In this document: positions 43,777-51,960 of the stretch, one piece after another
Position numbering within the stretch: position 1 is the stretch's first letter
How the letters are laid out: every line of letters starts with the position of its first letter
Assembly (NCBI RefSeq): GCF_001612945.1
Contig: NZ_BDBK01000001.1
Span: 124,001 to 188,000 of the forward strand
Reading direction: 5' to 3'
Length of the DNA stretch: 64,000 bases
Origin: Nocardia inohanensis NBRC 100128
Lineage (GTDB): Bacteria; Actinomycetota; Actinomycetes; Mycobacteriales; Mycobacteriaceae
Translations under genes and position numbers: made by a program
Notes under the pieces: generated by a model
The model's database searches: none
The model's input: the letters and a program-made list of their open reading frames with translations, nothing else
Told to the model about the DNA's origin: nothing

Positions 43777-45515
43777 TTCGGCTCCGGAAGCGGGGTCTTC
43801 TCGGTTACGGTGTGGGCTTTCGCGCCCCAGCCGACGTGGGCTTCGGCGCGCATGCGCTCGACCATGTGCGGGTAGTGCAGTTCGAAAGCGGGGCGCTCGG
43901 AGCGGATTCGGGGCAGCTCGTAGAAGTTGTGGCGCGGGGGTGGGCAGGTGGTGGCCCACTCGAGGGAGTTGCCGTAGCCCCAGGGGTCGTCCACGGTGAC
44001 GACTTCGCCGTAGCGGTAGGACTTGAAGACGTTCCACAGGAAGGGAATCATCGACGCGCCCAGCACGAACGAACCGACGGTCGAGACCTGGTTCAACAGG
44101 GTGAAGCCGTCCGAGGGCAGGTAGTCGGCGTAGCGGCGCGGCATGCCGGCGTTGCCGAGCCAGTGCTGGGCCAGGAAGGTCAGGTGGAAGCCCAGAAACG
44201 TGGTCCAGAAGTGCCACTTGCCGAGGCGTTCGTCCAGCATGCGTCCGGTGATCTTGGGGAACCAGAAGTAGATGCCGGCGAAGGTCGCGAAAACCACTGT
44301 GCCGAACAGGGTGTAGTGGAAGTGCGCCACCACGAAATAGGTGTCGGACACATGGAAATCCAATGGCGGGGCGGCGAGCACGACGCCGGACAGGCCGCCG
44401 AACAGGAAGGTCACCAGGAATCCGAGCGAGAACAGCATCGGGGTTTCGAAGGTGAGCTGGCCCTTCCACAGCGTGCCGATCCAGTTGAAGAACTTCACGC
44501 CCGTCGGGACCGCGATGAGGAAGGTCATGAACGAGAAGTACGGCAGCAGTACGGCTCCGGTGGCGTACATGTGGTGCGCCCACACCGCGATGGACAGCGC
44601 GGCGATGCCCAGGGTCGCGTAGACCATGCCGGTGTAGCCGAACAATGGTTTGCGGGCGAAGACGGGGAAGATCTCGGAGACGATGCCGAAGAACGGCAAG
44701 GCGATGACGTAGACCTCGGGGTGGCCGAAGAACCAGAACAGGTGCTGGAACAGCATCACCCCGCCGGAGGCCGGATCGTAGATGTGCCCGCCCAGGTGCC
44801 GGTCGTAGAACAGGGCCAGGGCCGCCGCGGTGAGCAGCGGAAACACCAGCAGGATAAGGAAACTGGCGACGACGACGTTCCAGGTGAAGATCGGCATCCG
44901 GAACATGGTCATGCCCGGGCAGCGCAGGCACACCACCGTGGTGAGCATATTGACCGCGCCGAGGATGGTGCCCAGACCCGAAACGCCCACGCCCAGAATC
45001 CACAGATCCGCGCCGACGCCGGGGGAGTGCACGATATCGGTCAACGGCACGTAAGCCGTCCACCCGAAATCGGCCGCGCCGCCGGGGGTGATGAATCCGG
45101 CGGTGGCCATGGTCGCGCCGAACAGATACAGCCAGTACGACAGGGCGTTCAGCCGGGGAAAGGCGACGTCGGGTGCGCCGATCTGCAAGGGCAACAGGAT
45201 GTTCGCGAATCCGAAGATGATCGCGGTGGCGTAGAACAGCAGCATGATGGTGCCGTGCATGGTGAACAGCTGGTTGAACTGTTCGGGCGAGAGGAACTGC
45301 ATGCCCGGATGCGCCAGCTCGCCGCGCATCAGCAACGCCATCAAGCCCGCGATCAGGAAGAACGACATCGAAGTCACCAGGTACATCTGGCCCAGCACCT
45401 TCGGGTCGGTGGTGGTGACCAGCTTGTGAACCAGTGCTCCCTTGGGTGCCTGCCGCGCGGGATACGGGCGCTCGGCCTGTAGCGGTAGTTCGGGTTTCGG
45501 TGATACTGCGGTCAC
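43773..45515 (-). CDS. ctaD: Cytochrome c oxidase subunit I (CtaD)
   Basis: A 580-residue haem-copper oxidase subunit I with 12 membrane helices. The haem and CuB ligands are in [15 protein letters not shown], then [15 protein letters not shown] (CuB His and the cross-linked Tyr) and WAHHMYATG, and in [11 protein letters not shown]. It reduces O2 to water at the end of respiration. GTG 45515 was chosen because GGAGG lies 7 bases before it; an ATG at 45521 touches the ribosome site. No ctaC or ctaE lies nearby, so this is an isolated copy, on the same strand as and 187 bases downstream of kshA. Confidence 0.95.
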   Translation of the reverse strand: MTAVSPKPELPLQAERPYPARQAPKGALVHKLVTTTDPKVLGQMYLVTSMSFFLIAGLMALLMRGELAHPGMQFLSPEQFNQLFTMHGTIMLLFYATAIIFGFANILLPLQIGAPDVAFPRLNALSYWLYLFGATMATAGFITPGGAADFGWTAYVPLTDIVHSPGVGADLWILGVGVSGLGTILGAVNMLTTVVCLRCPGMTMFRMPIFTWNVVVASFLILLVFPLLTAAALALFYDRHLGGHIYDPASGGVMLFQHLFWFFGHPEVYVIALPFFGIVSEIFPVFARKPLFGYTGMVYATLGIAALSIAVWAHHMYATGAVLLPYFSFMTFLIAVPTGVKFFNWIGTLWKGQLTFETPMLFSLGFLVTFLFGGLSGVVLAAPPLDFHVSDTYFVVAHFHYTLFGTVVFATFAGIYFWFPKITGRMLDERLGKWHFWTTFLGFHLTFLAQHWLGNAGMPRRYADYLPSDGFTLLNQVSTVGSFVLGASMIPFLWNVFKSYRYGEVVTVDDPWGYGNSLEWATTCPPPRHNFYELPRIRSERPAFELHYPHMVERMRAEAHVGWGAKAHTVTEKTPLPEPK

Positions 45516-45666
45516 CAACATCCTCCTTGCCTGGGGCTCGCGGGCGGTTCTCCGCCTCGCGAGCACCCGGTCGACCAGCTCGAACCAGGCGCACGCTACT
45601 GAGCGATATCGAGGCTGAGAATGCCTGGCAGACCGGTCGTGACTTCCGGCTGGAGATAGATGACCT

Positions 45667-45689
45667 TGGTCCCCGGGAAGCGGGGACCA
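45667..45689 (-). terminator. Hairpin terminator after kshA
   Basis: TGGTCCCCG (45667-45675) and CGGGGACCA (45681-45689) form a perfect 9-bp stem with loop GGAAG, 14 bases beyond the kshA stop on the minus strand. There is no long U-run. If it works, ctaD downstream needs its own promoter in the remaining 150 bases. Confidence 0.65.
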
Positions 45690-45702
45690 GCTTCGACGGG
45701 CG

Positions 45703-46902
45703 TCAGCTCACACTCGCCGGCCGCGCCGCCTCGGCCGCCCGCTTGCCGCGGAGATTCTCGGCTACTTCGGCTTCCCACGCTTCGTTGGCCTTGGATGTGT
45801 CGACCTCGAATTCGAAGCGCTGCCGCGATTTCGGATCGATATCGGCGACGTTCACATAGAACTGCTCGTACCAGCGGCGCAGTTGATAGACGGGTCCGTC
45901 CTCGTCGCACAGCAGCGGGTTCTCGATTTTGGACTTGTGTTTCCAGATCTCCACGTCCTGTAGGAACCCGACGCCGATGCCCTCGACCATCTTGGCGGCC
46001 AGCCGATTCGCCGCCGCGTCCGACAGGCCCGTGGGCTTCTCCAGGGTGATCCCGTATTGCAGCACGAAGGAATCCTGGGTCACCGGATAGTGGCAGTTGA
46101 TCAGCACGCTGTCGACCTCGAACCCGCCGTAATTGTGGCGCAGCGGGTTGATCATGTAGGACGGGCCGAAATAGGAGGCTTCCGACTCCAGCAGCGTGTC
46201 ACCGTATTTCGCGGCGGCGCCGATATCGGGGCGGCCCTTGGTTTTCAGGTACTGGGTCGCGATATGGCCTTCGAAGACATTCTTGAAAAAGGTCGGGAAG
46301 GCGTAGTGGATGTAGAAGAAGTGTGCCATGTCCACGATATTGTCGATGATCTCGCGGCAGTTGGAGCCTTCGATGAGGATCGAGTTCCAGGTCCACGGCG
46401 TCCAGTCGGGGTGGTGCGCGTCGGTGGGGTTGCCGTCGCGGTCGGAGTACGGTCCCTCGATGGAGGGGATGGTCACCTCGGGTGGGGGCGGGTTGCCTTC
46501 GTGGTCGTGCCACACGAACAATTGCCCGTTGCGCTCCAAGGTTTTCCACGCTCGCGTGCGTGCGAGCGGGGGCACCCGGCGGGCGTAGGGGATGTCCGTG
46601 CATTTGCCGTCGCCGCCCCAGCGCCAGTCGTGGAACGGGCAGGCGACGGCGCCGTCCTTGACCGCGCCCATGGACAGGTCGCCGCCGAGATGGCGGCAGT
46701 AGGCGTCGAGCACTCGCAATGCTCCGGTGCTGTCGGCCCAGACGACGAGCTTGGTGCCGAAAGCCTGGACGGAGTGCGGTTTTCCGTCCCGGAAGGTCGA
46801 AGCCAGGCCCAGGCAGTGCCAACCCCGGGCGTAGCGGGTGGGCGCGGCGCCCACGTCGATCTCGCGGACCTGCCGGGTACGCGCCGCAGGAGTCGTCACC
46901 AT
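45703..46902 (-). CDS. kshA: 3-ketosteroid 9alpha-hydroxylase oxygenase KshA
   Basis: A 399-residue Rieske oxygenase that, with the reductase KshB, hydroxylates 3-ketosteroids at C9 and so triggers opening of ring B in cholesterol breakdown. The Rieske ligands are YCRHLGG and, 16 residues on, CPFHDW. The mononuclear iron site DMAHFFYIH (DxxHx4H) is at about 178-186. The end has [17 protein letters not shown], typical of KshA. ATG 46902 was chosen for the GGAGGG 5 bases upstream; ATG 46905 and GTG 46899 are alternatives. It is divergent from hsaA with two KstR boxes between them, so it belongs to the cholesterol regulon. Confidence 0.95.
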   Translation of the reverse strand: MVTTPAARTRQVREIDVGAAPTRYARGWHCLGLASTFRDGKPHSVQAFGTKLVVWADSTGALRVLDAYCRHLGGDLSMGAVKDGAVACPFHDWRWGGDGKCTDIPYARRVPPLARTRAWKTLERNGQLFVWHDHEGNPPPPEVTIPSIEGPYSDRDGNPTDAHHPDWTPWTWNSILIEGSNCREIIDNIVDMAHFFYIHYAFPTFFKNVFEGHIATQYLKTKGRPDIGAAAKYGDTLLESEASYFGPSYMINPLRHNYGGFEVDSVLINCHYPVTQDSFVLQYGITLEKPTGLSDAAANRLAAKMVEGIGVGFLQDVEIWKHKSKIENPLLCDEDGPVYQLRRWYEQFYVNVADIDPKSRQRFEFEVDTSKANEAWEAEVAENLRGKRAAEAARPASVS

Positions 46903-46923
46903 CATTCCCTCCCGATTAGTTGC

Positions 46924-46937
46924 TAGAACACGTTGCA
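46924..46937. promoter_or_regulatory. KstR operator, kshA-proximal
   Basis: TAGAACACGTTGCA matches the KstR consensus TnnAACnnGTTnnA exactly. It lies 22 bases upstream of the kshA start. KstR, a TetR-type repressor of sterol degradation, is released by a CoA-thioester cholesterol intermediate. Confidence 0.88.
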
Positions 46938-47045
46938 GAACTGTGTCAGATTCGGGTATGAGGCCCGCCCGGCGCAATGGTCCAAAGTCCTCATACTTGG
47001 TTATTTTCGTCCGGTGTTGATCCAGCCAGGAGCGGCGATAGTTGC

Positions 47046-47059
47046 TGCAACACGTTCTA
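47046..47059. promoter_or_regulatory. KstR operator, hsaA-proximal
   Basis: TGCAACACGTTCTA also matches TnnAACnnGTTnnA exactly and is almost the mirror image of the kshA-side box. It lies 54 bases upstream of hsaA. Two boxes 122 bases apart give each divergent promoter its own operator. Confidence 0.88.
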
Positions 47060-47113
47060 GTCTTGTGATTGCCGGAGCCGGCGGTCACCGACCAGTCAGG
47101 AGCAACCGGCGAG

Positions 47114-48277
47114 ATGACCCGTGAAACCCTCGACCGCGTGGCGGCGCTGCTGCCCGCGCTGCGTGACCGAGCCCGAGCCACCGAAGACCTTCGCCGCATC
47201 CCCGACGAGTCGATCAAGGATCTACAGCAGGCGGGATTCTTCAGGCTGATGCAGCCGCGTCAGTGGGGCGGCCACGCAGCCGATCCGGTGATCTTCTACG
47301 ACACGGTCCGCAAGCTCGCGAGCGCCTGCGGCTCCACCGGCTGGGTCGCGGGCATCCTCGGTATCCACAACTGGCATCTGGCGTTGTTCGATCAGCATGC
47401 GCAGGAAGATGTCTGGGGTACCGACCCCGACGTCCGAATCGCCTCGTCCTACGCGCCGATGGGTGCGGGCACGGTGACCGGTGGCGGTTATCTGGTGAAC
47501 GGCACCTGGGCCTGGTCCTCCGGCTGTGACCACGCCGACTGGGTGGTGGTGGGCGGCCCGGTGATCAGGAACGGCAAGCCCGTCGACTTCGGCTCGTTCC
47601 TCGTCCCCCGCACCGACTATCGCATCGATGACGTGTGGAACGTGGTCGGGCTGCGCGGCACCGGCTCCAACACCATCGTGATCGAGAACGTCTTCGTGCC
47701 CGCACACCGGTTCCTGAGCTTCCGGGCCATGAACGAAATGAAAGCCCCCGGCCTGCACCGCAACACCGATCCGGTCTACAAGATGCCGTGGGGCACCATC
47801 CATCCCACCACCATCTCGACCCCGATCGTGGGCATGGCCTACGGCGCACTCGAGGCGCACATCGAACACCAGGGCAAGCGTGTACGCGCCGCCTACGCCG
47901 GTGAGAACGCCAAGGACGATCCGTTCGGCAAGGTCCGCATCGCCGAGGCCGCCAGCGATATCGACGCCGCCTGGCGTCAACTGTCGGGCAACGTGGCCGA
48001 CGAATACGCCTACCTCGTCGCGGGCAAGGACGTTCCGTTCGAGGTGCGGGCCGCCGCGCGCCGCGACCAGGTGCGCGCGACCGGCCGCGCCATCGCCTCG
48101 GTCGACCGGCTCTTCGAGGCCGCCGGCGCCACCGCGCTGACCAATGGCACTCCGTTGCAGCGCTTCTGGCGGGACGCGCACGCCGGCCGCGTGCACGCCG
48201 CCAACGATGCCGAACGCGCCTACGTCATGTACGGCACGCACGCGTTCGGTCTCCCGACCACCGACACGATGGTGTAG
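47114..48277 (+). CDS. hsaA: 3-HSA monooxygenase oxygenase component HsaA
   Basis: A 387-residue flavin-dependent monooxygenase with the acyl-CoA dehydrogenase fold. It hydroxylates 3-HSA, the aromatic secosteroid made after KshA action, to a catechol, with reductase HsaB. The segments ACGSTGWVAGILGIHNWHLALF, SSYAPMGAG and WRDAHAGRVHAANDAERAYV follow the known HsaA sequence very closely from end to end. ATG 47114 was chosen (GGAG 12 bases before); a TTG at 47069 would add 15 residues. Neither hsaB, hsaC nor hsaD lies nearby in this window, so the ring-cleavage genes are elsewhere. Confidence 0.95.
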   Translation: MTRETLDRVAALLPALRDRARATEDLRRIPDESIKDLQQAGFFRLMQPRQWGGHAADPVIFYDTVRKLASACGSTGWVAGILGIHNWHLALFDQHAQEDVWGTDPDVRIASSYAPMGAGTVTGGGYLVNGTWAWSSGCDHADWVVVGGPVIRNGKPVDFGSFLVPRTDYRIDDVWNVVGLRGTGSNTIVIENVFVPAHRFLSFRAMNEMKAPGLHRNTDPVYKMPWGTIHPTTISTPIVGMAYGALEAHIEHQGKRVRAAYAGENAKDDPFGKVRIAEAASDIDAAWRQLSGNVADEYAYLVAGKDVPFEVRAAARRDQVRATGRAIASVDRLFEAAGATALTNGTPLQRFWRDAHAGRVHAANDAERAYVMYGTHAFGLPTTDTMV

Positions 48278-48383
48278 CGGCGAGGGCGGTGTTCGTCAGC
48301 GGCGACCTGATGCATCGGCTGGGGATTGAACTGTGGCGGAGGGTTGTACGTGGATGTGGTGGGGGTTCTCGTAGGAGGAAACG

Positions 48384-48767
48384 ATGCGCATCACATCCGG
48401 GGTCCGGGTTCGCCGTTCCGCAGTCGGCTGGTTGCTGGCGTTGTTGTTGCTGGTCGCGACTGTCGCGTGTGGTGGTTCGGATAGTGGGGACGGTGGCGGC
48501 ACGACTGCCGCGCGGGCCGGGGCTGGGCAAATCGTTATGAGCGGCAACAAATTTCAGGTGCCGGTGACGGTTGCGCCTGGTGCGACGGTGACTTTGGTCA
48601 ACAAGGACAAGGTGGAGCACAGTGTTACCTCTACGCAGGCCGGGCTGTTCGATGTGGAGGTCGAAGGGGGCGAGTCGAAGACGTTCACCGTGCCGGCGAA
48701 CGCGGGGAGCTACTCCATCTATTGCCGGTATCACTCGGGGATGACCGGGACGCTGGTCGTCGGGTAG
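48384..48767 (+). CDS. Blue copper (cupredoxin-like) lipoprotein
   Basis: A 127-residue secreted lipoprotein. The signal peptide ends VATVAC (Cys29), followed by a Gly/Ser/Asp/Thr linker. The plastocyanin-type copper ligands are His79 (VEHSV), Cys114, His117 and Met120 (YCRYHSGM). It would shuttle electrons or hold copper at the cell surface. ATG 48384 is preceded by AGGAGGAAACG, an excellent ribosome site. It is monocistronic by spacing; the isolated ctaD gene 3 kb away is a conceivable electron partner, but this is inference. Confidence 0.88.
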   Translation: MRITSGVRVRRSAVGWLLALLLLVATVACGGSDSGDGGGTTAARAGAGQIVMSGNKFQVPVTVAPGATVTLVNKDKVEHSVTSTQAGLFDVEVEGGESKTFTVPANAGSYSIYCRYHSGMTGTLVVG

Positions 48768-48808
48768 TGGTTCGGGCGGGTCGGTGGGGAGTGACCCTTG
48801 CCACAGTT

Positions 48809-48848
48809 GGTACACGAGCGTACCGTGAGGGCGGTACATAGGGGTACC
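48809..48848. promoter_or_regulatory. Twin GGTAC-N6-GTACC operators upstream of the P450 operon
   Basis: GGTAC-ACGAGC-GTACC (48809-48824) and GGTAC-ATAGGG-GTACC (48833-48848) share identical arms and spacer length, and their centres are 24 bases apart, about two helical turns. They end 16 bases before the P450 start. This looks like a cooperative pair of TetR-type sites, probably for the TetR encoded as the last gene of the operon. Confidence 0.75.
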
Positions 48849-48864
48849 AGGCTGGGAGTGGCTG

Positions 48865-50211
48865 ATGACCACAGTGAAATTGCCGGAGGGGCCTTCGACG
48901 CCCGGATTCGTTCAGGCCGTGGAGATCTTGACGGGGCGGACGCGGGCTTGGCGGCGGATGCATCGGAAGTACGGGTCGGCGTTCATGATCCGGATGCCTC
49001 GGTTCGGGCCGACGGTGGTGATTTCGGAGCCGTCCGAGGTGCGGACGTTGTTCACGGCGGGGAGTGATGTCGCGGACAATATCGATGCCAATTTGGGGCA
49101 ATTCCTCGGGCCCGGTTCGCTTTTCGCGTTGCGGGGGGATGAGCACAAGAAGGAGCGCAAGCTGCTGGCGCCGCCGTTTCATGGGCGGCGGCTGGCGGTG
49201 TACGAGGAATTGATCGAGGAGGAGGCCGTCAAGGAGATGGCTTCCTGGCCGTCGGGGCGCGAGTTCTCGACGATGGACTCGATGATGCGGATCACCCTGA
49301 ATGTGATTCTGCGGGCCGTGTTCGGGGCCGAGGGGGCGGAATTCGAGCGATTGCGGGAGCTGCTGCCGAAGCTGGTGCTGGTCGGGTCGGCGCTGGCGGC
49401 CGTTCCGGTGCCGCGAAAGTTCCTGGGGCGGTACGGGCCTTGGGGGCGGTTCGCGGAGTATCGGCGGCAGTACGACGAGATCGTGGCGGGGTTGATCGGG
49501 CGGGGAGCGCAGGATCCCGCGCTGAGCGAGCGCCACGATGTGCTGGCCATGCTTTTGCAGGCGCGCTACGACGACGGCTCCGCCATGACCCATCAGGAGA
49601 TCGCCGACGAGCTGCTGACACTTCTCACGGCCGGGCACGAGACGACGGCCACCTCCCTGGCTTGGACCGTCGAACGCCTGCGGCGGCATCCGCAGATCCT
49701 GGAACGCCTTGTCGCGGAAGTCGATTCGGGCGGTTCGGCGCTGCGCGAGGCCACCCTGCTGGAGGTGCAGCGGGTGCGGCCGGTCATCGACGCCACGGCG
49801 CGCAAGGTGCGCGCGGAGACCATGCAATTGGGTCGCTGGAGCATCCCGCGCGGACAGCACGTGATGGTCAGCATCCGGCTCATGCACGACAACGAAGAAC
49901 TGTTCCCGAACGCCCGCACCTTCGATCCGGATCGATTCGTGGGCGTACGGCCCGGCACGTTCAGCTGGATCCCGTTCGGCGGCGGCGCGCGACGGTGCAT
50001 CGGCGCGGCCTTCGCGACCATGGAGATGAATATCGTATTGCGCACGCTACTGCGGGATTTCACGCTGGAGCCCACCGACGCACCGGACGAGCGCACCCAT
50101 TTCCGCGGCGTCGCACTGGTTCCCGCGAAGAAGGGCCGCGCGGTGGTCTACCGGCGCACACCGAAACCTTTGACAGACACCGGAACTCGCGCCGAACAGG
50201 TGAACGCATGA
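48865..50211 (+). CDS. Cytochrome P450
   Basis: A 448-residue bacterial P450 monooxygenase. The I-helix AGHETTATSLAW (about 255), the K-helix ExxR in LLEVQRVRP and the haem loop PFGGGARRCIGAAFA with the Cys ligand are all intact. The N-terminus PEGPSTPGFVQAVEILTGRTRAWRRM resembles CYP135/138-type mycobacterial enzymes. It needs a ferredoxin and reductase, which are not encoded here. It is the first gene of a five-gene operon whose every junction overlaps. The substrate is probably hydrophobic; it cannot be named from sequence. Confidence 0.93.
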   Translation: MTTVKLPEGPSTPGFVQAVEILTGRTRAWRRMHRKYGSAFMIRMPRFGPTVVISEPSEVRTLFTAGSDVADNIDANLGQFLGPGSLFALRGDEHKKERKLLAPPFHGRRLAVYEELIEEEAVKEMASWPSGREFSTMDSMMRITLNVILRAVFGAEGAEFERLRELLPKLVLVGSALAAVPVPRKFLGRYGPWGRFAEYRRQYDEIVAGLIGRGAQDPALSERHDVLAMLLQARYDDGSAMTHQEIADELLTLLTAGHETTATSLAWTVERLRRHPQILERLVAEVDSGGSALREATLLEVQRVRPVIDATARKVRAETMQLGRWSIPRGQHVMVSIRLMHDNEELFPNARTFDPDRFVGVRPGTFSWIPFGGGARRCIGAAFATMEMNIVLRTLLRDFTLEPTDAPDERTHFRGVALVPAKKGRAVVYRRTPKPLTDTGTRAEQVNA

Positions 50212-51119
50212 CCGCCGATCGCCATGCCGAGGTCGGCGGCGGCATCACCCTGGCCTATGAGCAACTGGGCGACGACGACGGCACCCCGCTACTGCTCATC
50301 GCCGGACTCGGGCAGCAACGCCACGAATGGCACGACGGCCTGGTGCGGCTGCTCACCGCCCGCGGCTACCAGGTCGTCCGCTTCGACAATCGCGATGTGG
50401 GCGCATCCACCCATGCCACGTTCCGGCCGCCGGGCCCGGTGGATCTGCTCCGGAAACGCTGGCACCCGGAGCAATACGACCTCGGTTCGATGGCCGCCGA
50501 CACCACCGGACTGCTGGACGCGCTGGGCTGGGAATCGGCGCATCTGGTCGGCATGTCCATGGGCGGCATGATCGCGCAGACCGTGGCCGCCCGCGCACCG
50601 CACCGGGTGCGCTCGCTGACCTCGATCTTCTCCACCTCCGGCGCGGCCAGGGTGGGGCGGCCCGCGCTCTCCACCTGGATGCGCATGTTCGCCGCACCCG
50701 CCCGCACCCGGGACGAGCACATCGCGGCCGCGGTGCGCATGTACCGCCATATCGGTTCCGCCGGTTACCCGTTCGACGAAGCACTGGTCGCCGCGGTCGC
50801 GGGCCGGACCTGGGATCGCGACCCGCGCCCCGCCGCCGGCGTGGGCCGCCAGCTCGCCGGAATCCTGAAATCCGGCGATCGAACCCGGGAACTCCGCACC
50901 ATCACCGCGCCTACGCTGGTCTTACACGGCGATCGGGATCGAATGGTCAACCCGACCGGCGGAAGCGTTACCGCCCAGGCTGTTCCGGGTGCGCGGCTGC
51001 ACACCCTGGCCGGTATGGGCCACGATCTGCCGGCCGCGCTGTGGCCGACGCTCGCGGACCTCGTCGACACCCACATCCGCACCGCCGAATCCAGGAGCAC
51101 CGATGCCCCGAACCTCTAG
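50208..51119 (+). CDS. Alpha/beta hydrolase
   Basis: A 303-residue hydrolase. The nucleophile elbow GMSMGG is near residue 119; the oxyanion region LLLIAGLGQQRHEW near 30 and the C-terminal TLAGMGHDLP, with the catalytic His, complete the triad, with Asp likely in VLHGDRDRMV. This is the haloalkane dehalogenase/esterase-like group. ATG 50208 overlaps the P450 stop (ATGA). After the downstream Baeyer-Villiger monooxygenase makes an ester or lactone, this enzyme would be the natural one to hydrolyse it. Confidence 0.88.
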   Translation: MTADRHAEVGGGITLAYEQLGDDDGTPLLLIAGLGQQRHEWHDGLVRLLTARGYQVVRFDNRDVGASTHATFRPPGPVDLLRKRWHPEQYDLGSMAADTTGLLDALGWESAHLVGMSMGGMIAQTVAARAPHRVRSLTSIFSTSGAARVGRPALSTWMRMFAAPARTRDEHIAAAVRMYRHIGSAGYPFDEALVAAVAGRTWDRDPRPAAGVGRQLAGILKSGDRTRELRTITAPTLVLHGDRDRMVNPTGGSVTAQAVPGARLHTLAGMGHDLPAALWPTLADLVDTHIRTAESRSTDAPNL

Positions 51120-51960
51120 GCCCCTCTCCGGCCACCCGGTCATGATCACCGGCGCGGCCTCCGGCATCGGGCGCGGCCTCGCCCGATTGCTCTCGGGGCG
51201 CGGATCGCCGGTGGCTATCGCCGATATCGATGCCGACGGTCTGAAGCAGACCGCCGCCTCGCTCACCGGCCCGGTGCTGACCCGCGTGCTCGATGTGCGC
51301 GACGCCGCCGAACAGGTCGCCTTCGCCGACGAGGTGCGCGAATGGCTGACCGCGCCGCTGGCGGCGGTATTCAACAATGCCGGGGTCGCGGTGGCCTCCT
51401 CGGTGATCGACAGCGTGCCCGCCGACGACGAATGGCTGCGGCAGATCAACTTCGACGGCGTGGTGAACGGCACCCGGGCCTTCCTGCCGATCCTGGTGGA
51501 GCAGGGCAGCGGCGCGATCGTCAACACCTCCAGCGTGTACGGTCTGGCGGGGATGCCGTACCAAAGTGCCTACTGCGCGGCGAAATTCGCGGTGCGCGGG
51601 TTCACCGAGGCACTGCGGCAGGAGCTGCGGGGAACCGGGGTGTCGGCGGTGACCGTGCACCCCGGCGGCATCACCACCAATATCGCGCGCAATGCCCGCA
51701 TCCGGAAGGATCCGGAGGGCCGGGGCCGCACCAAGGATCAGCTGGCCGACGAATTCGAGGCCATCACCATGACCTCGCCGGACAAGGCGGCCGAAATCAT
51801 CTGCCGCGGAGTCGAAAAGGGCAAAGCGAGGATTCTGGTCGGCCCCGACGCCTACCTGTTCGACATTCTCACCCGGGTGAGCCCCACCCACTATTTCGAC
51901 GTGCTCGCCTTCGTCATGGAGCGAGCGCGCGGCCGGGCGGCGAAGGGAACCTCGAAGTGA
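51103..51960 (+). CDS. Short-chain dehydrogenase
   Basis: A 285-residue SDR. The nucleotide motif TGAASGIG is at about 15-22, NNAGV near 88, the catalytic Ser in NTSSVYG and YCAAK (YxxxK) near 155. It is a classical SDR that would oxidise an alcohol to a ketone, which the Baeyer-Villiger enzyme of the next gene could then attack. ATG 51103 has AGGAG upstream and overlaps the hydrolase gene by 17 bases; its own stop overlaps the next GTG. Similar SDRs sit in mycobacterial mymA-type operons. Confidence 0.9.
   Translation: MPRTSRPLSGHPVMITGAASGIGRGLARLLSGRGSPVAIADIDADGLKQTAASLTGPVLTRVLDVRDAAEQVAFADEVREWLTAPLAAVFNNAGVAVASSVIDSVPADDEWLRQINFDGVVNGTRAFLPILVEQGSGAIVNTSSVYGLAGMPYQSAYCAAKFAVRGFTEALRQELRGTGVSAVTVHPGGITTNIARNARIRKDPEGRGRTKDQLADEFEAITMTSPDKAAEIICRGVEKGKARILVGPDAYLFDILTRVSPTHYFDVLAFVMERARGRAAKGTSK

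Noticed and set aside
43812..45482. Long open frame on the plus strand opposite ctaD
   Set aside because: It is charged, repetitive and has no domain; it mirrors the ctaD codon pattern. CtaD on the minus strand is certain.
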